From Trinickia acidisoli (lineage in GTDB: Bacteria; Pseudomonadota; Gammaproteobacteria; Burkholderiales; Burkholderiaceae): 64,000 bases of DNA. Location of the stretch: positions 372,001 through 436,000 of the forward strand of contig NZ_JAFLRG010000001.1 of the NCBI RefSeq assembly GCF_017315725.1. The letters run 5' to 3'. Both the position numbers and the translations under genes were made by a program. Below, piece after piece: positions 37,772 to 45,989 of this stretch. The notes beneath the pieces are model-generated. The model had not been told where the DNA came from, did not search any database, and saw only the letters and a program-made list of their open reading frames with translations. The stretch's first letter is position 1; every line of letters begins with the position of its first letter.

Positions 37772-38968
37772 ATGACCGCCCAATCTTCAGTTGTTTCAAC
37801 CGGAACGCCGTCGCTGCCCGATTTCGCCGTGCTCGGCGGGGGCCTTTGCGGCCGGCTCGTCGCTTGGCGGCTCGCCGGCGCCGGCCATCAGGTCGCACTC
37901 TATGAACGTGGCGACGCCTCCGGTTCCGCTTCCGCCGCATGGGTTGCGGCCGCGATGCTGGCGCCGCTCGCGGAGGCGGCCGTGGCCGAGCCGCTGATCG
38001 TCGAACTCGGCGCGGCGTCGCTCGACGAGTGGCCGCGCATCATCGCGGCGCTGCCCGAGCCCGTGTTCTTTCAGCGCAACGGCTCGCTGATCGTTTGGCA
38101 CCACGCGGACCGCGCGGAGGCGTCGCTGTTCGAGCGCCGCGTGCGAGCCAACGCGCCGGCCGCGCTGCTCGCCGACGGCGGGTTCGCGCGCGTCGACGGC
38201 AACGCGTTGGCCGCCGCCGAGCCCGCGCTGGCGGGACGTTTCGCGACGGGGTGGCTGATGCCGCGCGAGGGCCAGCTCGACAACCGCCAGGTGTTGCGTG
38301 CGCTTGCCGCCGGATTGGCCGAGCGCGGCGTGGTCACGCATTGGAATACGAGCGTGGACGACCTTGCGCGGCCGCGTGCGCGCGTGACGATCGATTGCCG
38401 CGGGCTCGGCGCGAAACCGGTGCTGCCGTCGCTGCGCGGCATTCGCGGCGAAGTGGCGCGCGTGAAGGCGCCCGGCATCGGGCTCACGCGTCCCGTGCGA
38501 CTGCTTCACCCCCGCTATCCGATCTATTTGGCGCCGAAAGAGGACGACGTCTATGTCGTGGGCGCCACCGAGATCGAAGGCGAGGATATGTCGCCCGTCA
38601 GCGTGCGCTCCGCCCTCGAACTGTTGAGCGCCGCGTTCGCCGTTCATCCCGGCTTCGGCGAGGCGCGTATTCTCGAACTCAATACGCAGTGCCGCCCCAC
38701 GCTGCCCGATCATCGTCCCTCGATTACGTGGGACGGCGCGCAAACGCTGAGCGTAAATGGACTGTACCGGCACGGCTATATGATCGTGCCGGAGGTGTCG
38801 AGGGCGGCCGCCGATCTGGCCGCCGCGCTGCTGACGGGACAGGTGAAAGATGCCGACGCGTTCGGCGCGCTGCGTGAAGCGTCGCCCTGGGCGACGATGC
38901 TCCATTGCGCCGCGTCGCAAGTGAAGCTCCCATCGGGCGCGCCGCTCATGCCGGTCGCCGGCGTGTGA
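37772..38968 (+). CDS. thiO: Glycine oxidase ThiO-type FAD-dependent oxidoreductase
   Basis: ThiO oxidises glycine to iminoglycine, the dehydroglycine used by ThiG to build the thiazole of thiamine in aerobic bacteria. The 398-residue DAO-family protein has the FAD-binding VLGGGLCGRLVAWRLAGAG near residue 19, the SAAWVAAAMLAP motif and the C-terminal GLYRHGYMIVPEV. The ATG at 37772, behind AAAGGAT, is preferred to an in-frame start at 37682 inside the riboswitch leader. It is the first gene of the thi operon; thiC and thiD are not in this window. Confidence 0.9.
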   Translation: MTAQSSVVSTGTPSLPDFAVLGGGLCGRLVAWRLAGAGHQVALYERGDASGSASAAWVAAAMLAPLAEAAVAEPLIVELGAASLDEWPRIIAALPEPVFFQRNGSLIVWHHADRAEASLFERRVRANAPAALLADGGFARVDGNALAAAEPALAGRFATGWLMPREGQLDNRQVLRALAAGLAERGVVTHWNTSVDDLARPRARVTIDCRGLGAKPVLPSLRGIRGEVARVKAPGIGLTRPVRLLHPRYPIYLAPKEDDVYVVGATEIEGEDMSPVSVRSALELLSAAFAVHPGFGEARILELNTQCRPTLPDHRPSITWDGAQTLSVNGLYRHGYMIVPEVSRAAADLAAALLTGQVKDADAFGALREASPWATMLHCAASQVKLPSGAPLMPVAGV

Positions 38969-39070
38969 CGGCATGCCCGCTGTCGGAACGAATCCCCTGC
39001 GCCCCTAACGCTCGAGCCGCTGTTTTTTAGTCATAGTCAACATCGTCAAACGCGAAACGTACCGCTGATC

Positions 39071-39268
39071 ATGGATGTTCAAGTCAACCAAACTCCGTTG
39101 TCGCTGCCCGAGCAAGCGACGCTCGCCGACGCGCTGTCGGTTTTCGGCGCGCGTCCGCCATTCGCCGTCGCGTTGAACGGCGAATTCGTCGCGCGCGGCC
39201 AGCATGCGGCGCGGGCCTTGCGGGCGGGCGACAAGATCGACGTCGTCCATCCCGTGGCGGGCGGTTGA
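39071..39268 (+). CDS. thiS: Sulfur carrier protein ThiS
   Basis: ThiS is the ubiquitin-like sulfur carrier of thiazole synthesis. The 65-residue product ends in the required Gly-Gly (VVHPVAGG), which is adenylated and thiocarboxylated. Segments VQVNQTPLSLPEQATLADAL and AVALNGEFVAR match the family. It lies between thiO and thiG, the standard order. Confidence 0.94.
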   Translation: MDVQVNQTPLSLPEQATLADALSVFGARPPFAVALNGEFVARGQHAARALRAGDKIDVVHPVAGG

Positions 39269-39333
39269 GCGTCGCCCGGCTTTTCGAGTCTCTCCGTAGT
39301 CGAGTACCTCATTCGAGCACATCAGGACATCCG

Positions 39334-40158
39334 ATGAATTCCGCTTCCGAACCCGTCTCCCTTTCCGCCGACGTGTTGACGCTTTACGGCGAAACTTTCG
39401 CGAGCCGCGTGTTGCTCGGCACGTCGCGGTATCCGTCGCTGCAATCGCTGGCCGATTCGATCGACGCCGGGCGACCCGGCATGGTGACGGTCGCGCTGCG
39501 CCGGCAGATGAACGCGCAGACGGCCGAGGCAGGCTTCTTCGATTTGCTCAAGGCGCGCGGCGTGCCGCTCCTGCCGAATACGGCCGGCTGCCAGAGCGTG
39601 GCCGAATCGGTGACGACGGCCCATATGGCGCGCGAGGTATTCGAGACCGATTGGATCAAGCTCGAACTGATCGGCGACGACTACACGCTGCAGCCCGACC
39701 CGATCGGCTTGATCGAAGCGGCCGAGCGGCTCGTCAAGGACGGTTTCAAGGTGCTGCCCTACTGCACCGAGGATCTCGTCGTGGGGCGCAGGCTGCTCGA
39801 TGTGGGCTGCGAGGCACTGATGCCGTGGGGTGCGCCGATCGGCACCGGCAAGGGCGTCGTCAATCCGTATGGCTTGCGCGTGCTGCGCGAGCGGCTGCCG
39901 GACGTGCCGCTGATCGTCGATGCGGGGCTCGGTGTGCCGTCGCACGCGTGTCAGGTCATGGAATGGGGCTTCGACGGGGTGTTGCTCAACACCGCGGTGT
40001 CGCAGGCGACGCACCCGGCCGCGATGGCGCGTGCGTTCGCGCTGGCGGTGCAGGCGGGCCGCGACGCGTACGTGGCCGGGCCGATGGCCGAGCGCGAGAG
40101 CGCGCAGGCGAGCACGCCCATCGTCGGTATGCCGTTTTGGCACCAGGATCGGTCATGA
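39334..40158 (+). CDS. thiG: Thiazole synthase
   Basis: ThiG condenses 1-deoxyxylulose-5-phosphate, dehydroglycine and ThiS-bound sulfur into the thiazole phosphate. The 274-residue TIM-barrel protein shows SRVLLGTSRYPSLQ, MVTVALRR, LLPNTAGCQSVAE, DWIKLELIGDD, and LIVDAGLGVPSHA with GVLLNTAVS. The Schiff-base lysine lies in IKLE. The ATG at 39334 gives the normal length; an in-frame start at 39265 would overlap thiS and is less likely. Confidence 0.95.
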   Translation: MNSASEPVSLSADVLTLYGETFASRVLLGTSRYPSLQSLADSIDAGRPGMVTVALRRQMNAQTAEAGFFDLLKARGVPLLPNTAGCQSVAESVTTAHMAREVFETDWIKLELIGDDYTLQPDPIGLIEAAERLVKDGFKVLPYCTEDLVVGRRLLDVGCEALMPWGAPIGTGKGVVNPYGLRVLRERLPDVPLIVDAGLGVPSHACQVMEWGFDGVLLNTAVSQATHPAAMARAFALAVQAGRDAYVAGPMAERESAQASTPIVGMPFWHQDRS

Positions 40159-40246
40159 GGGCGGTAAGCGTGCGGATCGACGGTTTGGATCGACTTCGGT
40201 CGCGGCCGAGCCGGGCAGCCGCGACCCGCGCCGCACGGAGTGAGGC

Positions 40247-41347
40247 ATGAAAAGACTGGCACTGTCCGATCGCGACTTGTTCTGGCCGCCTGCCGATGAA
40301 CTGATCGAGGCGGCCGAACGTATCCGCGTGCGGCTCGGCGATTGGCCGGCCGCGGTTACGGCATGGCGCATTTGCCTCACCGCGCCCGATACGGCGCGCG
40401 CGGGCGATCTCGTTGTCGTGATCGGCCGTCAGGCCGAGCCTCGCGACATGGTGGCCTGGCGCGCGGCCGGCGCGGGCGTGATCGAAGTCGGCACGGCCGG
40501 CGCGGCGCTGACGACGGGCGGCGGCGAGCGTTTCGTGCTGGAAGGCGTGCTCGCCGAGGACTGGCTCGCGGCACTGGCGGCGTTTCTCGATTGCGGCTTC
40601 GAGCCTCACGACGCACTCGTGCTCGCGCTCGCTTGGTGCGATGGTGACGAGACGCGCGGCGAAGAGGCTTGGCCCATCGATCTGTCGCGCTTTCCGCGTG
40701 CCGCCGGCTTGCCCGCCGCCCCCGCGCAGTCGTTCCCTTCTTGCCCGTCGCGGCTCGGGCTCTATCCGGTCGTCCCGAGCGCGCAATGGGTCGAGCGCGT
40801 GCTCGCGCTGGGCGTTGCGACCGTGCAACTGCGGGTGAAAGACGCGACGCCCGAGCAGCTTCGCGACGAAATCGCGCGCGCCGTCGCCTGCGGCCGCCGC
40901 CACCAGGCCCGCGTGTTCATCAACGACCATTGGCGTGAGGCGGCGCAAGCCGGGGCATACGGCGTGCATCTGGGGCAGGAAGACCTCGAAACGGCCGATC
41001 TGGCCGCGATCGCGGCGTCCGGGATGCGGCTCGGCCTATCGACGCATGGTTACTACGAGATGCTGCGGGCGTTGCATTTCCGGCCGAGCTACCTTGCGTT
41101 CGGCGCCATATTTCCGACTGGGACGAAAACGCTCGTCACGCCGCCGCAGGGGCTCGTACGGCTCGAACGCTACGTGCGGCTCCTCGGCGCGCACGTGCCG
41201 CTCGTCGCCATCGGCGGCATCGACCTGAGCCGGCTTGCGGCCGTGCTCGCGACGGGCGTGGGCAGCGCGGCGGTCGTGAGCGCGGTCACCGCGGCGCCCG
41301 ATCCGGCGCAGGCTGTCGAGCGCTTACGGCAGGCTTTCATGATCTAG
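40247..41347 (+). CDS. thiE: Thiamine phosphate synthase with long N-terminal extension
   Basis: ThiE joins the pyrimidine and thiazole phosphates to thiamine phosphate. The catalytic TIM barrel occupies residues about 170-366, with GLYPVVPS, VATVQLRVKDA, RVFINDHWREAAQAGAYGVHLGQEDL, YLAFGAIFPTGTK, and VAIGGIDLSRLA. The enzyme is normally about 210 residues. The first 165 residues are extra and include a partly repeated-looking segment (WRAAGAGVIEVGTAG). Their end, CGFEPHDALVLALAW, faintly recalls the tail of hydroxymethylpyrimidine kinases, which is only an inference. GGAGTGAGG precedes the ATG. Confidence 0.92.
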   Translation: MKRLALSDRDLFWPPADELIEAAERIRVRLGDWPAAVTAWRICLTAPDTARAGDLVVVIGRQAEPRDMVAWRAAGAGVIEVGTAGAALTTGGGERFVLEGVLAEDWLAALAAFLDCGFEPHDALVLALAWCDGDETRGEEAWPIDLSRFPRAAGLPAAPAQSFPSCPSRLGLYPVVPSAQWVERVLALGVATVQLRVKDATPEQLRDEIARAVACGRRHQARVFINDHWREAAQAGAYGVHLGQEDLETADLAAIAASGMRLGLSTHGYYEMLRALHFRPSYLAFGAIFPTGTKTLVTPPQGLVRLERYVRLLGAHVPLVAIGGIDLSRLAAVLATGVGSAAVVSAVTAAPDPAQAVERLRQAFMI

Positions 41348-41442
41348 GTCGTTCGCGGGCTGCATCCGAACGCAGGTAGCCGGCAACGCACCGTTGCGCG
41401 CGCGGTAATGGTCGCGTCATCACAGGGTTATCGCTGAGGCCC

Positions 41443-41448
41443 TATAAT
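41443..41448 (+). promoter_or_regulatory. Likely -10 box of the mla operon
   Basis: A perfect TATAAT lies 32 bases before the GTG of mlaF. No good -35 is found at the usual distance, so this is a partial promoter call. Confidence 0.4.
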
Positions 41449-41479
41449 TTCGCTTCCGCGTAAAAGGAAAGCCCGCTTC

Positions 41480-42304
41480 GTGCCGCCTTCATCCTCCGAG
41501 ACCCTTCTCGAGCTTCGCAACGTCGACTTCGGCTACGGCGAAGATCGTCTCGTCCTTTCGAACCTGAACATGCGCTTTGCGCGCGGCCAGGTCGTGGCCG
41601 TCATGGGCGGCTCCGGCGGCGGCAAGACGACGGTGCTGCGCTTGATCGGCGGCCTCGAGCGCGCGCGGCGCGGCGAGGTGCTGTTTCAAGGCCGCGACGT
41701 CGGCAAGCAAACGCGCGAAGGTCTTTACGCGCTGCGCCGCAAGATGGGCATGCTGTTTCAGTTCGGGGCGCTGTTCACCGACATGTCGGTGTTCGAGAAC
41801 GTTGCTTTCGCGCTACGCGAGCACACCGATTTGCCGGAGGCGCTGATTCGCGACCTCGTTCTCATGAAATTGAATGCGGTGGGGCTGCGCGGCGCACGCG
41901 ATCTCGCGCCGTCGCAGATCTCGGGCGGCATGGCGCGGCGCGTGGCGCTGGCGCGCGCGATCGCGCTCGATCCCGAGTTGATGATGTACGACGAGCCGTT
42001 CGCCGGTCTCGACCCGATTTCGCTCGGCATCACGGCGAATTTGATCCGCACGCTGAACCAGGCGCTCGGTGCTACGTCGATCCTCGTTACGCACGACGTG
42101 CCCGAATCGTTTGCGATCGCCGATTACGTCTACTTTCTCGCGAACGGGACGGTTCTTGCGCACGGCACCCCCGCGCAACTGCGTGAATCCGTAGACCCGA
42201 CCGTGCGGCAGTTCATCGACGGCGCGCCCGACGGCCCTTTCCGTTTCCACTACCCGACGCAGGCGACGCTCGCGGCGGATTTCGGCTTGGGGGGGCGGCC
42301 ATGA
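41480..42304 (+). CDS. mlaF: Phospholipid transport ATP-binding protein MlaF
   Basis: MlaF is the ATPase of the MlaFEDB inner-membrane complex, which moves phospholipids between the membranes to keep the outer leaflet lipopolysaccharide-rich. The 274-residue product has Walker A GGSGGGKTT, the family-typical Q-loop MGMLFQFGALFTDMSVFENV, signature ISGGMARRVALARA and Walker B LMMYDEPFAGLDPI. Translation starts at GTG 41480 behind AAAGGAAA. The stop overlaps the mlaE ATG. Confidence 0.95.
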   Translation: MPPSSSETLLELRNVDFGYGEDRLVLSNLNMRFARGQVVAVMGGSGGGKTTVLRLIGGLERARRGEVLFQGRDVGKQTREGLYALRRKMGMLFQFGALFTDMSVFENVAFALREHTDLPEALIRDLVLMKLNAVGLRGARDLAPSQISGGMARRVALARAIALDPELMMYDEPFAGLDPISLGITANLIRTLNQALGATSILVTHDVPESFAIADYVYFLANGTVLAHGTPAQLRESVDPTVRQFIDGAPDGPFRFHYPTQATLAADFGLGGRP

Positions 42305-43068
42305 TCAGCGCACTCGGACATTGGGTCATCGGCCGCGTCACGCGCACGGGCTACGCGACGCGGATGTTCCTGCGCATCGTCCTGGAGGGGCTCGCGCTGC
42401 TGCGCCGGCCCCGCCTCGTCGTCAAGCAGATCTTCTTCGTCGGCAATTACTCGTTCGTCATCATCGCGGTGTCGGGGCTGTTCGTCGGCTTCGTGCTCGG
42501 CTTGCAGGGCTACTACACGTTGAACCGCTACGGCTCCGAGCAGGCGCTGGGGCTGCTCGTCGCGCTCTCGCTCGTGCGCGAACTCGGGCCCGTCGTGACC
42601 GCGCTGCTGTTCGCGGGGCGGGCGGGCACGTCGCTGACGGCCGAAATCGGCCTCATGAAGGCCGGCGAGCAACTGACCGCGCTCGAAATGATGGCGGTCG
42701 ATCCGATTGCCACCGTACTCGCGCCGCGCATGTGGGCCGGGATCATCTCGATGCCGATCCTCGCGGCGATCTTCAGCGCGTTGGGCGTGCTCGGGGGCTA
42801 TGTCGTCGGCGTGCTCTTGATCGGCGTCGACGCCGGCGCGTTCTGGTCGCAAATGCAAGGCGGCGTCGACGTCTGGCGCGACGTCGGCAACGGCGTCATC
42901 AAGAGCGTCGTGTTCGGCTTCGCGGTGACGTTCATCGCACTGTTCCAAGGCTACGAAGCCAAGGCGACGCCCGAAGGGGTGTCGCTGGCGACGACGCGCA
43001 CGGTCGTCTACGCGTCGCTCGCCGTGCTCGGGCTCGATTTCCTGCTGACGGCGCTGATGTTCAGTTGA
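42301..43068 (+). CDS. mlaE: Phospholipid transport permease MlaE
   Basis: MlaE is the membrane subunit of the Mla transporter. The 255-residue protein has the MlaE/YrbE family marks: an interfacial N-terminal helix, about five membrane segments, QGYYTLNRYGSEQALGLLVA, FAGRAGTSLTAEIGLMKAGEQLTALEMM and ATPEGVSLATTRTVV. The ATG at 42301 overlaps the mlaF stop. It matches the family in full length. Confidence 0.95.
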   Translation: MISALGHWVIGRVTRTGYATRMFLRIVLEGLALLRRPRLVVKQIFFVGNYSFVIIAVSGLFVGFVLGLQGYYTLNRYGSEQALGLLVALSLVRELGPVVTALLFAGRAGTSLTAEIGLMKAGEQLTALEMMAVDPIATVLAPRMWAGIISMPILAAIFSALGVLGGYVVGVLLIGVDAGAFWSQMQGGVDVWRDVGNGVIKSVVFGFAVTFIALFQGYEAKATPEGVSLATTRTVVYASLAVLGLDFLLTALMFS

Positions 43069-43134
43069 CGCGTTTAGCTGATGCGCCCGGCGGTGCGCGC
43101 CGCGCTCAGCCAATCTTTCTTTGTTGGAATGACG

Positions 43135-43692
43135 ATGAAAAAGACTGTTCTCGACTTTTGGGTCGGCTTGTTCGTGCTGCTGGGCTTGATCGCGGTATTC
43201 TTTCTCGCGCTCAAGGTCGGCAACATGAGCTCGCTGTCGTTCCAGCCGACCTATCCCGTCGAGCTCAAGTTCGACAACATCGGCGGGCTGAAGGTGCGCG
43301 CGCCCGTGAAGAGCGCGGGCGTCGTCGTGGGGCGTGTCTCGTCGATCGGCTTCGATACGAATACTTATCAGGCGGTGGTCACGATCGACATCGACAAGCA
43401 GTATCCGTTTCCGAAGGATACGTCGGCGAAGATTCTGACGTCCGGGCTGCTCGGTGAGCAATACATCGGGCTGGAGCCGGGCGGCGACACGGCGATGCTC
43501 AAGGCCGGCGACACGATTTCGATGACGCAATCGGCGATCGTGCTGGAAAACTTGATCAGCCAATTCCTTTACAGCAAGGCCGCCGATGCGGGCAGCGCGA
43601 AGGCCGCGCCTGCCCTCGCGCCGACGCCCGCGGCTTCGGCGCCGAGCGCCCCGGCGGCTAGCTCGCCGGCGGCGGCTAGCGCCGGAAGCTGA
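43135..43692 (+). CDS. mlaD: Phospholipid transport MCE-domain protein MlaD
   Basis: MlaD forms the hexameric periplasmic ring on the Mla complex. The 185-residue product has one N-terminal membrane segment (WVGLFVLLGLIAVFFLALKVG), the MCE domain (residues about 38-115, with GLKVRAPVKSAGVVVGRV and TSGLLGEQYIGLEPGG) and a hydrophobic pore helix region (ENLISQFLY). It ends in an Ala/Pro/Ser-rich tail absent from E. coli MlaD. The ATG at 43135 starts MKKTVLDFWVG; earlier in-frame codons at 43081 and 43129 are less likely. Confidence 0.93.
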   Translation: MKKTVLDFWVGLFVLLGLIAVFFLALKVGNMSSLSFQPTYPVELKFDNIGGLKVRAPVKSAGVVVGRVSSIGFDTNTYQAVVTIDIDKQYPFPKDTSAKILTSGLLGEQYIGLEPGGDTAMLKAGDTISMTQSAIVLENLISQFLYSKAADAGSAKAAPALAPTPAASAPSAPAASSPAAASAGS

Positions 43693-43729
43693 TCGAATCA
43701 CAGACAGAGTGAGTCAACGGAGAACAATA

Positions 43730-44722
43730 ATGCGAACCACGCGCGCGAAGAACGTGACGCTTGCTTTGGCCGCGGCAGCATTGGCCGGCTGCGCGTCCGT
43801 CCAAACGCCGACGCCGGGCGATCCGCTCGAGGGCCTGAACCGAACCGTCTTCAAATTCAACGACACCGTCGACACGTACGCGCTCAAGCCCGTCGCAAAG
43901 GGCTATAAGTGGGCCGTGCCGCAGCCCGTGCGCTCGAGCGTCACGAATTTCTTCTCCAATATCGGCGATGTCTACGTCGCGGCAAACGAACTGCTGGAAT
44001 TGAAGATCGCCGACGGCGTGGGCGACGTCATGCGCGTCGTCATCAATACGGTGTTCGGCGTCGGCGGCCTGTTCGACGTCGCGACGCTCGCGAAGCTGCC
44101 CAGGCATTCGGCCGATTTCGGCGTGACGCTCGGCCATTACGGCGTCCCGGCGGGCCCGTACCTCGTGCTGCCGCTGCTCGGCCCGAGCACGGTGCGCGAT
44201 GCGGCGGGTCTCGTCGTCGATTACTACGGCAACCCGCTCAGCTACGTGCAGCCCTCGAGCGTGAGCTGGGCGCTGTACGGGGTGAACCTCGTGAACACGC
44301 GCGCCAATCTGCTGACGACGGTCGACGTACTGTCGGCCGCCGCGATCGACAAGTACTCGTTCGTGCGCAACGCGTATCTGCAGCGCCGCCGCTTCCTGAT
44401 CTCGGACGGCGACGGGGCGGATAACCTGCCGAACTACGACGAATCGCTGCCGAAGTACGATGACGGCTCGGCGCCGGCCGCCGAGGCGGCTTCGGCACCG
44501 GCAGCGGCGTCGAGTTCCGCGCCGGCGCCGGCGTCCACGACCGCACCTGCACCTGCACCTGCTTCACCGGCGAGCGCCGCGCCCGCGACGAGCGCCGCAT
44601 CGGCACCCATCGCCGTGCCCGCGCCGCTTGGCGGCCCGAACAGTGAAAGTCAGACGGTTCCGGGGCAGCAGTACGTGCCGCCGCCGCGCGGTGGTTTGCC
44701 GACGATTCACCTGCCGTTTTGA
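43730..44722 (+). CDS. mlaA: Outer-membrane lipoprotein MlaA (VacJ)
   Basis: MlaA sits in the outer membrane with porins and removes misplaced phospholipids. The 330-residue product has a signal peptide with lipobox LAGC, the VacJ marks DPLEGLNRTVFKFND, NFFSNIGDVYVAANELLE, RVVINTVFGVGGLFDVA and DFGVTLGHYGVPAGPYLVLPLLGPS. From about residue 245 it has a long Ala/Pro/Ser-rich tail not found in E. coli MlaA. GGAGAACA precedes the ATG at 43730. In E. coli mlaA is separate; here it sits inside the mla operon. Confidence 0.94.
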   Translation: MRTTRAKNVTLALAAAALAGCASVQTPTPGDPLEGLNRTVFKFNDTVDTYALKPVAKGYKWAVPQPVRSSVTNFFSNIGDVYVAANELLELKIADGVGDVMRVVINTVFGVGGLFDVATLAKLPRHSADFGVTLGHYGVPAGPYLVLPLLGPSTVRDAAGLVVDYYGNPLSYVQPSSVSWALYGVNLVNTRANLLTTVDVLSAAAIDKYSFVRNAYLQRRRFLISDGDGADNLPNYDESLPKYDDGSAPAAEAASAPAAASSSAPAPASTTAPAPAPASPASAAPATSAASAPIAVPAPLGGPNSESQTVPGQQYVPPPRGGLPTIHLPF

Positions 44723-44846
44723 GCGTGCGTTTAGATAGGCGCGGTAACGATTCGAAACGACTGTTGCCGCCTGATATTGGACCGGTCGCGAACTTGCATG
44801 GCATGGTGAGCTCGAATTCCGGTTCCGCGAAATTTAAGGATCGACG

Positions 44847-45479
44847 ATGAAAAAATTCTTCTGGTTTGCTTTATTTTCCGCGTTGTTCGCGTTCAGCCGC
44901 GTAGGCTTCGCGCAGACGGTCGATACGAATTCGCCCGACGGCATGATCAAAACGGTCACGACTCAGGTGCTCGATCAGATCAAGACCGACCCGAGCATCA
45001 AGAATGGCGACATCAACAAGATCACGCAGGTCGTGAACCAAAAGATCCTGCCGTACACCGATTTCCGCCGCACGACGCAATTGGCGATGGGCCGCGCTTG
45101 GCGCCAGGCTTCCCCGCAGCAGCAGGACCAAATGGTCGAGCAGTTCAAGATGCTCTTGATCCGCACGTACGCAGGCGCGCTGTCGCAAGTGCGCGACCAA
45201 ACCGTGCAGTTCAGGCCGTTCCGTGCCGATCCGGGGGCAACCGACGTCGTCGTGCGCTCGATCATCACGAACAACGGTCAGCCGGTCGAACTCGACTACC
45301 GTTTGTACAAGACCCCGCAAGGCTGGCGTGTCTACGATCTGAACGTCGCCGGCGCGTGGCTGATTCAGGCGTACCAGCAGCAGTTCGCCGAAAAGATCAG
45401 CCAAGGCGGCGTAAGCGGCTTGCTGCAGTTCCTGACGCAGCGCAACCAGCAACTCGCCGCGGGCCAGCAACCGTCATGA
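44847..45479 (+). CDS. mlaC: Periplasmic phospholipid-binding protein MlaC
   Basis: MlaC ferries phospholipids between MlaA and MlaD. The 210-residue product has a signal peptide (residues about 1-22) and the MlaC/Ttg2D family segments YTDFRRTTQLAMGRAWRQASPQQQDQ, VEQFKMLLIRTYAGAL, and QGWRVYDLNVAGAWLIQAYQQQFAEKI. The start is 124 bases after mlaA with AAGGATCG upstream. Its stop overlaps the mlaB ATG. Confidence 0.95.
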   Translation: MKKFFWFALFSALFAFSRVGFAQTVDTNSPDGMIKTVTTQVLDQIKTDPSIKNGDINKITQVVNQKILPYTDFRRTTQLAMGRAWRQASPQQQDQMVEQFKMLLIRTYAGALSQVRDQTVQFRPFRADPGATDVVVRSIITNNGQPVELDYRLYKTPQGWRVYDLNVAGAWLIQAYQQQFAEKISQGGVSGLLQFLTQRNQQLAAGQQPS

Positions 45480-45784
45480 GCCTCGATACGAGCTGTTTCG
45501 CCACCGGCGCGACGCTCACACATGCGAGCGCGACGGCCGCGCTCGCGGCCGGCTTGGCCCGCATCGAGGCCGGCGCGACGGCAGTCGATTGTGCCCAACT
45601 CACGCAATTCGATTCGTCGGCGCTTGCCGTGCTGCTCGCCTGGCGCCGCGCCGCGCAAGCGCGCGGCAAGTCGCTCGGCGTTCGCAACGTGCCCGATGGT
45701 CTCGCAAGTCTCGCCCAGGTCTATGGCATCGATGCGCTATTCGTTGCGCAGAGCGTTTCGGCGCCCGCCGCCGCGCCGCTCTGA
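45476..45784 (+). CDS. mlaB: STAS-domain protein MlaB
   Basis: MlaB is the small STAS-domain subunit that binds and stabilises MlaF. The 102-residue product has the STAS core: VDCAQLTQFDSSALAVLLAWRRAAQARGK, with the conserved DSSAL loop, then LGVRNVPDGLASLAQVYGIDALF. The ATG at 45476 overlaps the mlaC stop. It ends the mla operon. Confidence 0.92.
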   Translation: MSLDTSCFATGATLTHASATAALAAGLARIEAGATAVDCAQLTQFDSSALAVLLAWRRAAQARGKSLGVRNVPDGLASLAQVYGIDALFVAQSVSAPAAAPL

Positions 45785-45847
45785 CGCGGCTCGCTCCCGC
45801 CACCGCGACGCACGCGTGGGCGTCCGGTGGGCAGTCCTGACTTAGCC

Positions 45848-45853
45848 TATAAT
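45848..45853 (+). promoter_or_regulatory. Likely -10 box for the ABC-2 exporter operon
   Basis: A perfect TATAAT lies 137 bases before the ATPase ATG. A matching -35 is not clear, so confidence is low. Confidence 0.35.
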
Positions 45854-45989
45854 CAACCGTTTTTCGGGCAGCCGATCGGCACGGCGCTCGCCGCCGGCGC
45901 GGCTTGCGCCAACAGCCCGTCCGTGCCCGCGGTTCGTCACGAATCACGTCTAAACAAAGGCGCGCCGCCGATAAAGGCCGCGCACACCC

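Noticed and set aside
45098..45475. Upstream extension of mlaB inside mlaC
   Set aside because: The in-frame extension is antiphase over mlaC coding sequence; the STAS protein starts at the overlapping ATG 45476.
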